Source: Bacillota bacterium (GTDB lineage: Bacteria > Bacillota_C > Negativicutes > CTSoil-072). From it: 15,238 nucleotides of DNA. The stretch lies in assembly GCA_017861495.1 (NCBI GenBank), contig JAGFXW010000029.1, forward strand, positions 1 through 15,238. Direction: 5' to 3'. The translations under genes were made by a program, and so were the position numbers. The number at the start of each line of letters is the position of its first letter. Positions within the stretch are counted from its first letter, which is position 1. Below the pieces are notes generated by a model. It saw only the letters and a program-made list of their open reading frames with translations, had not been told where the DNA came from and did no database searches. Shown one piece after another: positions 6,730-14,200 of this stretch.

Positions 6730-7323
6730 GTGAAGATACTTTTATTTGGCGGTTTTTTGGGTTCCGGCAAAACGACCATTATTCTCCAGATTGCAAAACA
6801 AATCACAGAGGTTCGCGCGGAAACCGTTGTTATCATTGAAAATGAAATCGGTGAAACCGGAGTGGATGACCAACTGTTGCGGGGCAGCGGTTTGCAGGTC
6901 AGGCCTTTATTCGGCGGGTGTGTTTGTTGTCAAATAACCGGCGATCTGATTTTATCCATTCAAGAAATCAGCGAGGCGCTGAACCCGGAGTGGCTGATTG
7001 TCGAAATGACCGGGCTGGCTATTCCCGGCAAGACCGCAGAGCTGATTGCCGAATATGTTGTGGATCGATCTCTGATGAAAACTATGACCATTGTTGACGG
7101 CGGGCGCTGGCCCGAATTGAAGTGTATTGTTGAACCGCTTATTGTCGGCCAGATTGAAAAAAGCGATCTTGTCATTGTCAATAAGGCCGATATTGCCGGT
7201 TCGGACCAGGATGAAACGATCGCCGATATTCAACAGCAAGCCGGTTCGATCCCTTTGTTGGTTGTTGCGGCGATCCACGAATTACCGCCGGCGGTTTTTG
7301 AGGAGGTTTTTCGGTTTGGATAA
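6730..7323 (+). CDS. CobW/COG0523-family GTPase, N-terminal G domain only
   Basis: A 197-residue metal-chaperone-type GTPase. It shows Walker A GGFLGSGKTT (7-16), the switch segment IENEIGETGVDD (36-47), the metal-binding CVCC (64-67, in GGCVCC), the Walker B-like LIVEMTG (89-95) and the guanine motif NKAD (151-154). Start is GTG 6730 with GGGAG at 6716-6720. COG0523 proteins normally run 300 or more residues with a separate C-terminal domain. Here the frame stops at TAA 7321 right after the G domain, and the missing part is encoded in the next frame from 7316. It may supply zinc to the zinc-dependent methyltransferase or MetV, or cobalt/corrinoid service to the corrinoid protein. This role is inferred only from family and location. 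Confidence 0.88.
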   Translation: MKILLFGGFLGSGKTTIILQIAKQITEVRAETVVIIENEIGETGVDDQLLRGSGLQVRPLFGGCVCCQITGDLILSIQEISEALNPEWLIVEMTGLAIPGKTAELIAEYVVDRSLMKTMTIVDGGRWPELKCIVEPLIVGQIEKSDLVIVNKADIAGSDQDETIADIQQQAGSIPLLVVAAIHELPPAVFEEVFRFG

Positions 7324-7717
7324 GGCTGCTGTTTTCAGCAAAGTGCAGCGCATTATTTTCCCGAAGCCTATTACAAGGGAAAAGGCCGCGCAACTGCTGC
7401 AGGAGTATGTATTGTCAGTCGGCACAAAACTGTCTTACAATGCGATTATCGCCGGCCATATCAAAATAGCCGCGCAGGAAGCCGGAACGGACCGCTGCTT
7501 GTTTTTGTCGTTAACCAGGCTGGATCAACTGCACATGAAGTCGTCAGTATCATGGGAAAGCAGTGCGATAGACGCCATAACGGAAATAGAGATGACAATC
7601 AACGCGCATCTTTTTGGCTACGAGCAAAGGGCTGTGGAGCAAGCGGTGCGAAGTTCATTGTCGATCCTTGGTGTTGCTCCCAGGCTGGGAAGAAAAATAG
7701 CGGCAAACCGAAAGTAA
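7316..7717 (+). CDS. Detached C-terminal domain of the CobW-family GTPase
   Basis: A 133-residue protein starting at TTG 7316, with AGGAGG at 7301-7306 nine bases upstream. It overlaps the GTPase gene by 8 bases in the +1 frame. Its sequence, with NAIIAGHIK (42-50), FLSLTRLD (63-70) and EIEMTINAHLFGY (90-102), resembles the C-terminal half of P47K/CobW-like GTPases found in methyltransferase clusters, which show a similar GHIKA...SLT...LNVxVYG order. I therefore read it as the missing half of the preceding gene. Deleting one T in the T5 run at 7307-7311 would fuse the two frames into ...FEEVFGLDKAAVF.... A real split gene with coupled translation, a programmed slip and a sequencing indel are all possible. 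The homology is from pattern memory and is moderate. Confidence 0.65.
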   Translation: MDKAAVFSKVQRIIFPKPITREKAAQLLQEYVLSVGTKLSYNAIIAGHIKIAAQEAGTDRCLFLSLTRLDQLHMKSSVSWESSAIDAITEIEMTINAHLFGYEQRAVEQAVRSSLSILGVAPRLGRKIAANRK

Positions 7718-7835
7718 GAAGTTTTTTATAATGGATGTATAACCGGATAGCTACCGATTACAGCCGCAAAGACTGGCAGGAAACCAAGAACGCTGTTGGT
7801 CAAACAGCAATTCTTATGCGGCCAGGAGTGATAGA
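7718..7835 (+). other. 118-base gap before the Hdr-MetVF block; possible weak promoter
   Basis: This is the longest gap downstream of the internal promoter. It contains a perfect TATAAT at 7727-7732 but no recognisable -35 at 15-19 bases upstream, and a small 6-bp hairpin GCTGTT/AACAGC (7792-7797/7803-7808) without a T tract. A frame opening at 7735 continues into hdrC out of frame and looks like a shadow. The gap could hold a weak internal promoter for hdrC onward or be plain spacer. Confidence 0.25.
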
Positions 7836-8357
7836 GTGGAAAACATCAACCTTTGCTACCAATGCAAAAAGTGTGCTGCCGGATGTCCGGTCGGTCAGTT
7901 TATGGACTATAAAAACTATGAAATTCTCCGCTTGCTGCAATTGAACCAGAAAAATACGGCGCTTGCCGCCAATTCACTCTGGCTTTGTACAAATTGCCGG
8001 GCCTGTTCAGAGCGCTGTCCGAATGGGATCGATACGGCAAAAATTATGGATATCCTCAAACAGGAAGCTTTGCAATCGCAAAGCCCGGTTGCTGAGCCGG
8101 GGATTGTCTTGTTCCACCGGATTTTTCTGGCGATGATCCGCTATTTTGGCCGGTCCTATGAACTTGGTTTGATGGGCTTGTATAAACTGGGAACCGGCGG
8201 CTTCTGGCAGGAGCTCCGTTCAGGGGCTTTGCAGAAAGACCTGTTGTTGGGAGCAAAAATGTTCCGGCGGTTTAAACTTCCGTTATTGCCGCACCGGAGC
8301 AAGGGGATAAAACAGATTCGGCAACTATTTTCGCAATCAAGGGAGAATGGGCAATGA
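7836..8357 (+). CDS. hdrC: Heterodisulfide reductase subunit C-like (two [4Fe-4S])
   Basis: A 173-residue soluble electron-transfer subunit. Two classical CxxCxxCxxxCP motifs (C7, C10, C13, C17 and C51, C54, C57, C61) bind two [4Fe-4S] clusters linking HdrA to HdrB. The C-terminal half carries RSYELGLMGLYKLGTGGFW, typical of HdrC. GTG 7836 is chosen because AGGAG (7824-7828) is 7 bases upstream. It overlaps hdrB by ATGA (8354-8357). No methanogen-type coenzyme B/M metabolism is seen. In acetogens the same HdrABC unit serves as the redox module of the MetVF methylene-H4folate reductase, whose genes follow here. Confidence 0.93.
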   Translation: MENINLCYQCKKCAAGCPVGQFMDYKNYEILRLLQLNQKNTALAANSLWLCTNCRACSERCPNGIDTAKIMDILKQEALQSQSPVAEPGIVLFHRIFLAMIRYFGRSYELGLMGLYKLGTGGFWQELRSGALQKDLLLGAKMFRRFKLPLLPHRSKGIKQIRQLFSQSRENGQ

Positions 8358-9220
8358 AGCAAAAGTTGGGATATTATCCGGGCTGTTCGTTGCAGTCAAC
8401 GGCTATCGAATACGATTGGTCATTGCGGGGGGCATGTGAACTGCTTGATCTAGAATTGCAGGAAATTCCCGATTGGAATTGTTGTGGGGCCAGTTCTGCG
8501 CACTCGCTCAATGCAATGGCGGGAGAACTGTTAGCCTTGCGCAATTTGGTGCTGGCCGAACAAGCCGGATTGCAGCAAATCCTGGTTCCCTGCGCGGCGT
8601 GCTATAATTTGCAGAAAACGGCGGAAGTCAATATGCGGCAAGGACAAGCGGAGTTTCTGGCGGCCAACGACCGGATGCAGCAAACTTCCGGCTGCTCTTA
8701 CCAAGGCGGTGTGGCCGTCCTTCATCCGTTAGATTTTTTAAATCGGCCGGAAATCACCGAACGGATCCTGCAACAGAGAAAACCATTGCAGGGCCTGCAT
8801 GTGGCTGCTTATTACGGCTGTTTGATCACCAGGCCGTCGCAGGTTGCTTTTGATGATATTGAGTATCCGATGTCGATGGACCGGATACTGACGAAACTTG
8901 GTGCCCAGGCCGTAAAATGGTCGTACAAGACGGATTGCTGCGGCGCCAGCCTCGCGTTAACGAAAACTGCCGTGGTTGAAAAGTTTACTGCCCATTTTGT
9001 CGCTATGGCGCGCCGGGCCGGAGCCGAAGCCATTGTGTCCGCGTGCCCGCTTTGCCACTCTAATTTAGATACCCGTCAAACAGCCGGTTCCGGTTCTATG
9101 CCGGTGTTTTATTTTTCTGAGCTGCTGGGAATTAGTTTGGGACATCGTGATGCGAAACAGTGGCTGGACAAACATATTGTTGACCCGCTGCCGCTCCTGC
9201 AGCGCCTAAATATACTGTAG
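8354..9220 (+). CDS. hdrB: Heterodisulfide reductase subunit B-like (two CCG domains)
   Basis: A 288-residue subunit with two cysteine-rich CCG domains. The first has C11, C43-C44, C80 and C83 (PGC, DWNCCGA, PCAAC); the second has C156, C195-C196, C231 and C234 (YYGC, TDCCGA, ACPLC). Both show the full Cx(n)CCGx(n)CxxC pattern that binds the non-cubane iron-sulphur clusters in methanogen HdrB. No cysteine of either site is lost, so the subunit should hold both clusters. In a MetVF setting the natural acceptor is unknown, because no CoM-S-S-CoB exists in bacteria; it may reduce another disulfide or only relay electrons. Length matches HdrB (about 290). It is coupled to hdrC by a 4-base overlap. 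Confidence 0.93.
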   Translation: MKQKLGYYPGCSLQSTAIEYDWSLRGACELLDLELQEIPDWNCCGASSAHSLNAMAGELLALRNLVLAEQAGLQQILVPCAACYNLQKTAEVNMRQGQAEFLAANDRMQQTSGCSYQGGVAVLHPLDFLNRPEITERILQQRKPLQGLHVAAYYGCLITRPSQVAFDDIEYPMSMDRILTKLGAQAVKWSYKTDCCGASLALTKTAVVEKFTAHFVAMARRAGAEAIVSACPLCHSNLDTRQTAGSGSMPVFYFSELLGISLGHRDAKQWLDKHIVDPLPLLQRLNIL

Positions 9221-9251
9221 CGCGGACCGACAAAGCGGAGGAGGCAGTGAT

Positions 9252-12089
9252 ATGAAAAAATACGCACTTGTTTTAGGCGGAGGAATTGCCGGCCTATCGG
9301 CTGCCTTGGGGCTGGCTGATGCCGGCTATCCCGTTTGTTTGGTCACAGAGGCAACAAGCCTAGGCGGTAAAATTACCGGCGGCAAGCTTAGTGATTTCAA
9401 TGATGATTGTATTTTGGAGCAGGGAATTGGCATTTCAACTCTTCATCTTGGGGGCAATCTGCATTCGTCAGCTGCGATTATCGGTTCTTTTGTATTGCGG
9501 GCCGTCAATCATCCGAATATAGAAATTCATTATCAGACAAAAGCCATTGAAATGAGCGGTTCGGCCGGTGATTTCCTGGTTACTCTTGCCCAGGTTGATA
9601 ATGGACAGCCACTGGCAGAAAAAAATGTGGGGGTTGTTCTTCTGGCTGCCGGATTTGCCATGTTTGATGCTGCCGAAAAAGGTGAATATGGTTACGGACG
9701 GTATCGGAATGTAATCACCAGTCTGGAAATGGAGCAGATATTGGCACAAGGCCGCTACAAAGGAGTCCAACGTCCGTCAGACGGAACATGCCCGCAAAAG
9801 GTAGCGTTTATCCAGTGTGTCGGCTCGCGGGATGTTGCGAATGACAGGAAGTATTGCTCGGGGATCTGCTGCATGTATACTGCGAAAGAAGCCATTATGT
9901 TGCGGGAGACCAGTCCAGATACCGATGTTGCTGTATTTTATATGGATACCCGCGCTTGCGGCAAGAATTTTGACCAATTTTTAAACCGGGCGAAACAATT
10001 GGGAACCCGTTACGTCCGGGCTATCCCGGCCGATATCAAGGAAGATCCAATCAATGAGGATCTGGGCTTTCGGTATATGGATGAAGGCCAGGAAAGACAA
10101 GGTAAATTTGACCTCATTGTTTTGGCCAATGGAATACGCCCTGCCTTGAGCTTGGCTGCGACGGCAAACGTGCTGGGTATTGCCTTGAACGAAGAGGGTT
10201 TCGTAGCGGTAGATCCGTTTCAGCCGGTACTGACCAGCCGGCAAGGGATCTTTAATGTCAGCGGAGCGCCGGGACCGTTGGAAATTGCCGAAACGTTAGC
10301 GCTGGCGGAACATGCCGTGGCGAAGGCTTCCTTACTGCTCGGTCAGGGCGGGGAGGAGGCCAGCCGACAGCAAAGACGGCTTAACGTTTTGGATAAAGAG
10401 GAAGAGGAAAAAACCGTACGGACCGGAGTGTTTCTTTGCCGGGGCGGGTTAAAGGCTATGGGCGCAGAAGTGCCGGCCGTGGCTGATACCCTTCGTGCTA
10501 GCGCAGACATTTGTTTTGTGACGGATACTAATTTGTTGTGCCGGCCGGAAAAGATTGCGGAGTGCCAGCAAATGATAAGAGAACAGCGGTTGAACCGCGT
10601 TGTGGTTGGCCCCTGTATTTTTTCGGTAAACGGAATTTTGTTTCAAGAAGCTTTTGCCGCGGCAGGGATCAATAGAGCAGCGATCGAAACAGTCCATCCG
10701 TCGTTTGGTCCTGCGGCGAATGAAAATGCTAATACGGCAGTAAGCGGAATGATCAAAAAGGCTGCAGCCAGGGTAAAAACCAGTCAGCCGCTTCATTGGC
10801 ATGCGGAGCCGGTTGTGCCGCGGGCTTTAGTTGTCGGCGGGGGTGTTAGTGGGCTGGCAGCGGCATTAGAACTGGCCGAACGTGGTTTTCCGGTTGCACT
10901 AGTGGAACGAGAGACCGCATTGGGTGGATATTTACGCCGTTTTCCGAACCTTCAGGGAGAGCCAAGGACAACGGAAACAACGGAAAATCTTATTGCGCAG
11001 GTAACGGCGCATGAAAAAATCAAGGTTTTGCTGCAGTCTTCTGTCAAGACGTTTCGGGGACGGCAGGGTCGCTTCGTTGCTGAAGTTGACTGTAGTGCCG
11101 GTGCCGGACTACAGTCGATCGAAGCTGGTGCTGTGATTTTAGCGACAGGATCAGCGCAGCATCGTCCGGAGGCCTATTTATATGGCTGTGACGACCGGGT
11201 TCTGTTGGCTGACGATGCCGCTACCCGAATTGCTGCCGGCAGTCTAACTGAAAAACGAGGGAGAACCTACACATTCATTCAATGTGCTGATTCGCGTAAT
11301 TTGATCAGGCCCTATTGCAGCCGTACCTGCTGTATTCAGACGGTCGAAAATGCCATATTGCTTAAAACGCAAGACCCGCAGGCGCAAATTACTATTTTTT
11401 ACCGGGATATGCAGACACCGGGATTTTTCGAAGAGCGTTATTTGGGCGCTCGGCGGATCGGCATTATTTTTGTGCAATACAAGGAAGAAAATCCGCCGCA
11501 GCTAACAAAAAACGATACCGGCAAGCTGAAATTAGCGGGCTATGATCCGGCTTCCCGCCGCTTTCTCCAGTTGGAACCGGATCTTGTAATCCTTGCCGGA
11601 CCGCAGATTGCCCAACCCGATGCCGGCGAGTTAGCGGATATTTTTCATATACAAAAAAACAATCATGGCTTTTTGATGGAAACGCACAGTAATTTAGGCT
11701 CGATCGCTGTTCCTAATGGCGGTATTTTTGTAGCCGGAGTAGCGCATAGTCCGCAATTGCCTGCTGAATGTCTGATCCAGGCACGAGGCGTTGCGGCCAG
11801 GGCGGCTAAAATTTTGCAGCAGCCGTTTTTGCGCATGGGTGGTACCGTTGCCAAAGTGGATATCGACAAATGTGCTGCCTGTCTGACTTGTGTACGGGTT
11901 TGCCCGTTTGACGTCCCGGTTGTCAGCAGACAAGATAAGGCGATGGGCAATGCCTTTATTGATAAGGCTCTTTGCCGTGGCTGTGGAATGTGCGCTGCGG
12001 AGTGTCCCAATAAAGCGATCGAATTGCATCAGTATGAAGTGAATCAATTGTATGAGCGAACCGGAATTGCCCTGGCGGAGGTGGATTAA
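9252..12089 (+). CDS. hdrA: Long HdrA-like flavoprotein with two FAD modules and a C-terminal 2x[4Fe-4S] ferredoxin
   Basis: A 945-residue iron-sulphur flavoprotein, longer than methanogen HdrA (about 650), matching the long form of acetogens. Module 1 (about 1-375) has the dinucleotide loop GGGIAG (9-14) and the HdrA cysteine set C189, C202, C206-C207. A middle domain (about 389-510) resembles the N-terminal domain of classical HdrA but lacks the HCG cysteine (LCRGG at 395-399) and the later QCSW-type cysteine; only C396, C430 and C455 remain. Module 2 (about 524-850) repeats the FAD loop GGGVSG (529-534) and C678, C689, C693-C694. The C-terminal ferredoxin has C874/877/880/884 and C908/911/914/918. 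Start ATG 9252 has GGAGGAGG at 9237-9244. It is the probable electron-branching centre of the complex; bifurcation is inferred, not shown. Confidence 0.92.
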   Translation: MKKYALVLGGGIAGLSAALGLADAGYPVCLVTEATSLGGKITGGKLSDFNDDCILEQGIGISTLHLGGNLHSSAAIIGSFVLRAVNHPNIEIHYQTKAIEMSGSAGDFLVTLAQVDNGQPLAEKNVGVVLLAAGFAMFDAAEKGEYGYGRYRNVITSLEMEQILAQGRYKGVQRPSDGTCPQKVAFIQCVGSRDVANDRKYCSGICCMYTAKEAIMLRETSPDTDVAVFYMDTRACGKNFDQFLNRAKQLGTRYVRAIPADIKEDPINEDLGFRYMDEGQERQGKFDLIVLANGIRPALSLAATANVLGIALNEEGFVAVDPFQPVLTSRQGIFNVSGAPGPLEIAETLALAEHAVAKASLLLGQGGEEASRQQRRLNVLDKEEEEKTVRTGVFLCRGGLKAMGAEVPAVADTLRASADICFVTDTNLLCRPEKIAECQQMIREQRLNRVVVGPCIFSVNGILFQEAFAAAGINRAAIETVHPSFGPAANENANTAVSGMIKKAAARVKTSQPLHWHAEPVVPRALVVGGGVSGLAAALELAERGFPVALVERETALGGYLRRFPNLQGEPRTTETTENLIAQVTAHEKIKVLLQSSVKTFRGRQGRFVAEVDCSAGAGLQSIEAGAVILATGSAQHRPEAYLYGCDDRVLLADDAATRIAAGSLTEKRGRTYTFIQCADSRNLIRPYCSRTCCIQTVENAILLKTQDPQAQITIFYRDMQTPGFFEERYLGARRIGIIFVQYKEENPPQLTKNDTGKLKLAGYDPASRRFLQLEPDLVILAGPQIAQPDAGELADIFHIQKNNHGFLMETHSNLGSIAVPNGGIFVAGVAHSPQLPAECLIQARGVAARAAKILQQPFLRMGGTVAKVDIDKCAACLTCVRVCPFDVPVVSRQDKAMGNAFIDKALCRGCGMCAAECPNKAIELHQYEVNQLYERTGIALAEVD

Positions 12090-12090
12090 T

Positions 12091-12522
12091 ATGATACACA
12101 AAGGAAAAGTTGTGGGCTTTGTCTGCAAGTTTTGCGCCCTGTTAAACTTTGATCTCGGGCCTGCGCCGGAAGCTGCAATTCATATAGAAGTCGTGGAACT
12201 GCCCTGCGCAGGCAGGATCGACTCCAGAGCGGTCCTAACAGCGTTTGAACACGGCGCAGATGCAGTGTTTGTCATGGGCTGTCCTACTCATGAGTGTATG
12301 AATATCAACGGAAGCCGCAGAGCGGAACAAAGATTGCTCCGGGTGTGGGAAATATTGGGGTCTGTAGGCCTTAACCGGAACAGGCTGGTTTTTTACCCTG
12401 TATCCGGTACGGAGGGTCCGCACCTGTCCCAGATCGCAAGAGAGTTGGAAGAACGAGTTGTTCAATTGGGGCCCAACCCATTGCGCCTGAGGCGGCAGGG
12501 AAAGGAGTTGCAGGAACAATGA
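12091..12522 (+). CDS. mvhD: MvhD-type [2Fe-2S] subunit linking Hdr to a partner
   Basis: A 143-residue protein of the MvhD/FrhD-like delta subunit family, which carries electrons between HdrA and a dehydrogenase or hydrogenase partner. ATG 12091 is chosen over an upstream in-frame codon because GGAGGTGG (12077-12084) is 6 bases upstream and the start comes 1 base after the hdrA stop. The conserved cysteines are C12 and C15 (VCKFC), C39 (LPCAGRID) and C64/C69 (MGCPTHEC). The segment following C69 reads MNINGS rather than the frequent HYxxGN. The partner here is probably MetV, encoded next by a 4-base overlap. Confidence 0.92.
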   Translation: MIHKGKVVGFVCKFCALLNFDLGPAPEAAIHIEVVELPCAGRIDSRAVLTAFEHGADAVFVMGCPTHECMNINGSRRAEQRLLRVWEILGSVGLNRNRLVFYPVSGTEGPHLSQIARELEERVVQLGPNPLRLRRQGKELQEQ

Positions 12523-13187
12523 TTATTGCAGAACAAAAACCTCTGGCGGAGATTGCCGAGAGTGTTCAGGATGTTGCGAAAGTCCTTGTTGTTGGCTGTG
12601 GAGGTTGCGTTACCGTTTGCCTTTCCGGCGGCGAAAATGAAGCGGAGGTGCTGGCATCTGCTTTGCGGATCAAAAGAGGGATTGACGGAATTGCGGGAGA
12701 GGTCGGGCAAGTGACGGTTGAACGGCAGTGCGATCCGGAATACGTGGCCAAACTGGATACCGCTGTTGACGGCATTGATGCTGTTGTTTCCTTAGCGTGC
12801 GGGGTAGGTGTCCAGTTCCTGGCTGAGCGGTATTCGAAAACCGTCGTCGTGCCGGCACAGAATACCAAATTTGCCGGTGGAACGGTGGAACACGGCGTTT
12901 GGGAAGAGCGATGCGGTTTATGCGGTGAATGTGTTTTGGCGGCGACCGGCGGCATCTGTCCGATCATACGCTGTTCCAAGAGTTTGCTGAACGGTCCTTG
13001 CGGCGGATCGGCACAAGGCTATTGTGAAGTCGGAAAGGATATTCCCTGCGCATGGGTTATGATTTATGAACGGTTGAAAAAATTGGGTCGAGAGGCTTCG
13101 CTGTGCGAGATAGCTGCCGTTAAGGATTGGTCGAAATCCAGAGACGGTGGACCGAGAAAGATTGTTCGGGAGGACTTGCGGCTATGA
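12519..13187 (+). CDS. metV: MetV, iron-sulphur/zinc subunit of methylene-tetrahydrofolate reductase
   Basis: A 222-residue partner of MetF that brings electrons to the MetF flavin in acetogens. The N-terminal part has C27, C30, C34 (GCGGCVTVC), C71 and C94 (LACGVGVQ). The C-terminal MTHFR-C domain begins with C132, C135 and C138 (RCGLCGEC) and C147, then C152, C161, C169 and C177, with the signature LNGPCGGS. These would bind [4Fe-4S] clusters, with zinc reported in the family. It overlaps mvhD and metF by ATGA at both ends. Gene order mvhD-metV-metF behind hdrCBA is the hallmark of the Moorella-type reductase complex. The assignment is firm. Confidence 0.93.
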   Translation: MIIAEQKPLAEIAESVQDVAKVLVVGCGGCVTVCLSGGENEAEVLASALRIKRGIDGIAGEVGQVTVERQCDPEYVAKLDTAVDGIDAVVSLACGVGVQFLAERYSKTVVVPAQNTKFAGGTVEHGVWEERCGLCGECVLAATGGICPIIRCSKSLLNGPCGGSAQGYCEVGKDIPCAWVMIYERLKKLGREASLCEIAAVKDWSKSRDGGPRKIVREDLRL

Positions 13188-14116
13188 GCGAATGTATGAC
13201 AGAAAGCAGGCTGGAAAAATTGTTTGCTGCCGGCGAATTTGTTGTTACGTCCGAGATCGGCCCGTTAAAAAGTGCCAGTGCCCATAACATTATCAAGCAC
13301 ACGGAAGAAACAAAGCAGTATTGCCACGGCTTTAATTTGACAGACAATCAAAGCGCCATTGTACGTCTATCCAGCATTGCTGCGGCCGTTCATGTTCTGC
13401 AACATGGCGGAAATCCGATTATGCAGATGACCTGCCGCGACCGCAACCGGTTGGCAATGCAAAGCGATTTACTGGGCGCCTATAGCTTGGGAGTGCGCAA
13501 TGTATTGTGCCTGAGCGGCGATCACCAGTCGTTCGGCAATCATCCTACGGCGAAAAATGTGTACGATATTGATTCGATCCAACTGATTGCCATGGTTAAG
13601 AAAATGCGTGACGAAAAGAAAATGCTGTCCGGCGAAGAGATGAAAATCGAGCCGCGTTTTTATATTGGCGCTGTCGCCAATCCTTTCGGCGATCCCATTG
13701 AGCTTAGGGTCATGCGGTTAGCCAAAAAAGTTCGGGCGGGCGCCCAGTTTATTCAGACACAGGCGATTTTTGATGTTGAAAAATTTTCTCACTGGATGGA
13801 ACTGGTTTGTGCTGCCGGCATTGATGGGCAAGTGAATATAATGGCTGGGGTATTGCCGATAAAATCGGTGCGGGCATTAACCTATATGAAAGAAAATGTT
13901 GCCGGTATGAGCATCCCTGATGTACTGATTGAGCGCATGCGTAATGCGGAAAACCAACAAGCCGAAGGAATTGCAATCACTGTGGAAATTATTCAGCAGC
14001 TCCGCCAGATTAAAGGGATTAAAGGGGTTCATATCATGCCGGTCGCCTGGGAAAGCGTATTACCGGAAATTGTTAGCAAAGCAGGCTTGCTGCCAAGGGA
14101 AAAAGCCGCAGAATAG
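13184..14116 (+). CDS. metF: MetF, 5,10-methylene-tetrahydrofolate reductase flavin subunit
   Basis: A 310-residue flavin-dependent TIM barrel that interconverts 5,10-methylene- and 5-methyl-H4folate. ATG 13184 overlaps the metV stop (ATGA), with GGGAGGA (13168-13174) 9 bases upstream; an open frame reaches back to 13127 inside metV but has no better site. Typical segments are VVTSEIGP near the N-terminus, MTCRDRNR and LCLSGD in the middle, then IGAVANPFGDP and FIQTQAIFD. The C-terminus carries the extra GVHIMPVAWESVLPEIV helix often seen in acetogen MetF. It is the last gene of the locus and is followed by a terminator. Being in the methyltransferase operon, it more likely oxidises imported methyl groups than makes them; the direction is inferred. 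Confidence 0.94.
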   Translation: MSECMTESRLEKLFAAGEFVVTSEIGPLKSASAHNIIKHTEETKQYCHGFNLTDNQSAIVRLSSIAAAVHVLQHGGNPIMQMTCRDRNRLAMQSDLLGAYSLGVRNVLCLSGDHQSFGNHPTAKNVYDIDSIQLIAMVKKMRDEKKMLSGEEMKIEPRFYIGAVANPFGDPIELRVMRLAKKVRAGAQFIQTQAIFDVEKFSHWMELVCAAGIDGQVNIMAGVLPIKSVRALTYMKENVAGMSIPDVLIERMRNAENQQAEGIAITVEIIQQLRQIKGIKGVHIMPVAWESVLPEIVSKAGLLPREKAAE

Positions 14117-14133
14117 ATCAAAAATGGGTATAA

Positions 14134-14184
14134 AAAAACCTCCGTTGTCGTCGGATACAAATCAAACTGACAACGGAGGTTTTT
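14134..14184. terminator. Bidirectional terminator between metF and the minus-strand reductase gene
   Basis: AAAAACCTCCGTTGTC (14134-14149) pairs perfectly over 16 bases with GACAACGGAGGTTTTT (14169-14184), with a 19-base loop. The A run on one side and the T run on the other give a U tract in both directions. It lies 17 bases after the metF stop and 16 bases beyond the end of the convergent gene, so it serves both. Confidence 0.88.
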
Positions 14185-14200
14185 GCGCTTTTACATGAGG

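Noticed and set aside
7735..7944. 69-codon plus-strand frame overlapping the start of hdrC
   Set aside because: Most of it is the hdrC coding sequence read out of frame. The unique first part is short and lacks a convincing ribosome site.
12052..12090. N-terminal extension of MvhD inside hdrA
   Set aside because: ATG 12091 is preceded at correct spacing by GGAGGTGG and gives the normal MvhD N-terminus.
11694..12128. Minus-strand open frames inside hdrA and at the hdrA-mvhD junction
   Set aside because: The plus strand encodes intact ferredoxin and MvhD motifs here. The minus frames show no family pattern and no proper ribosome site.
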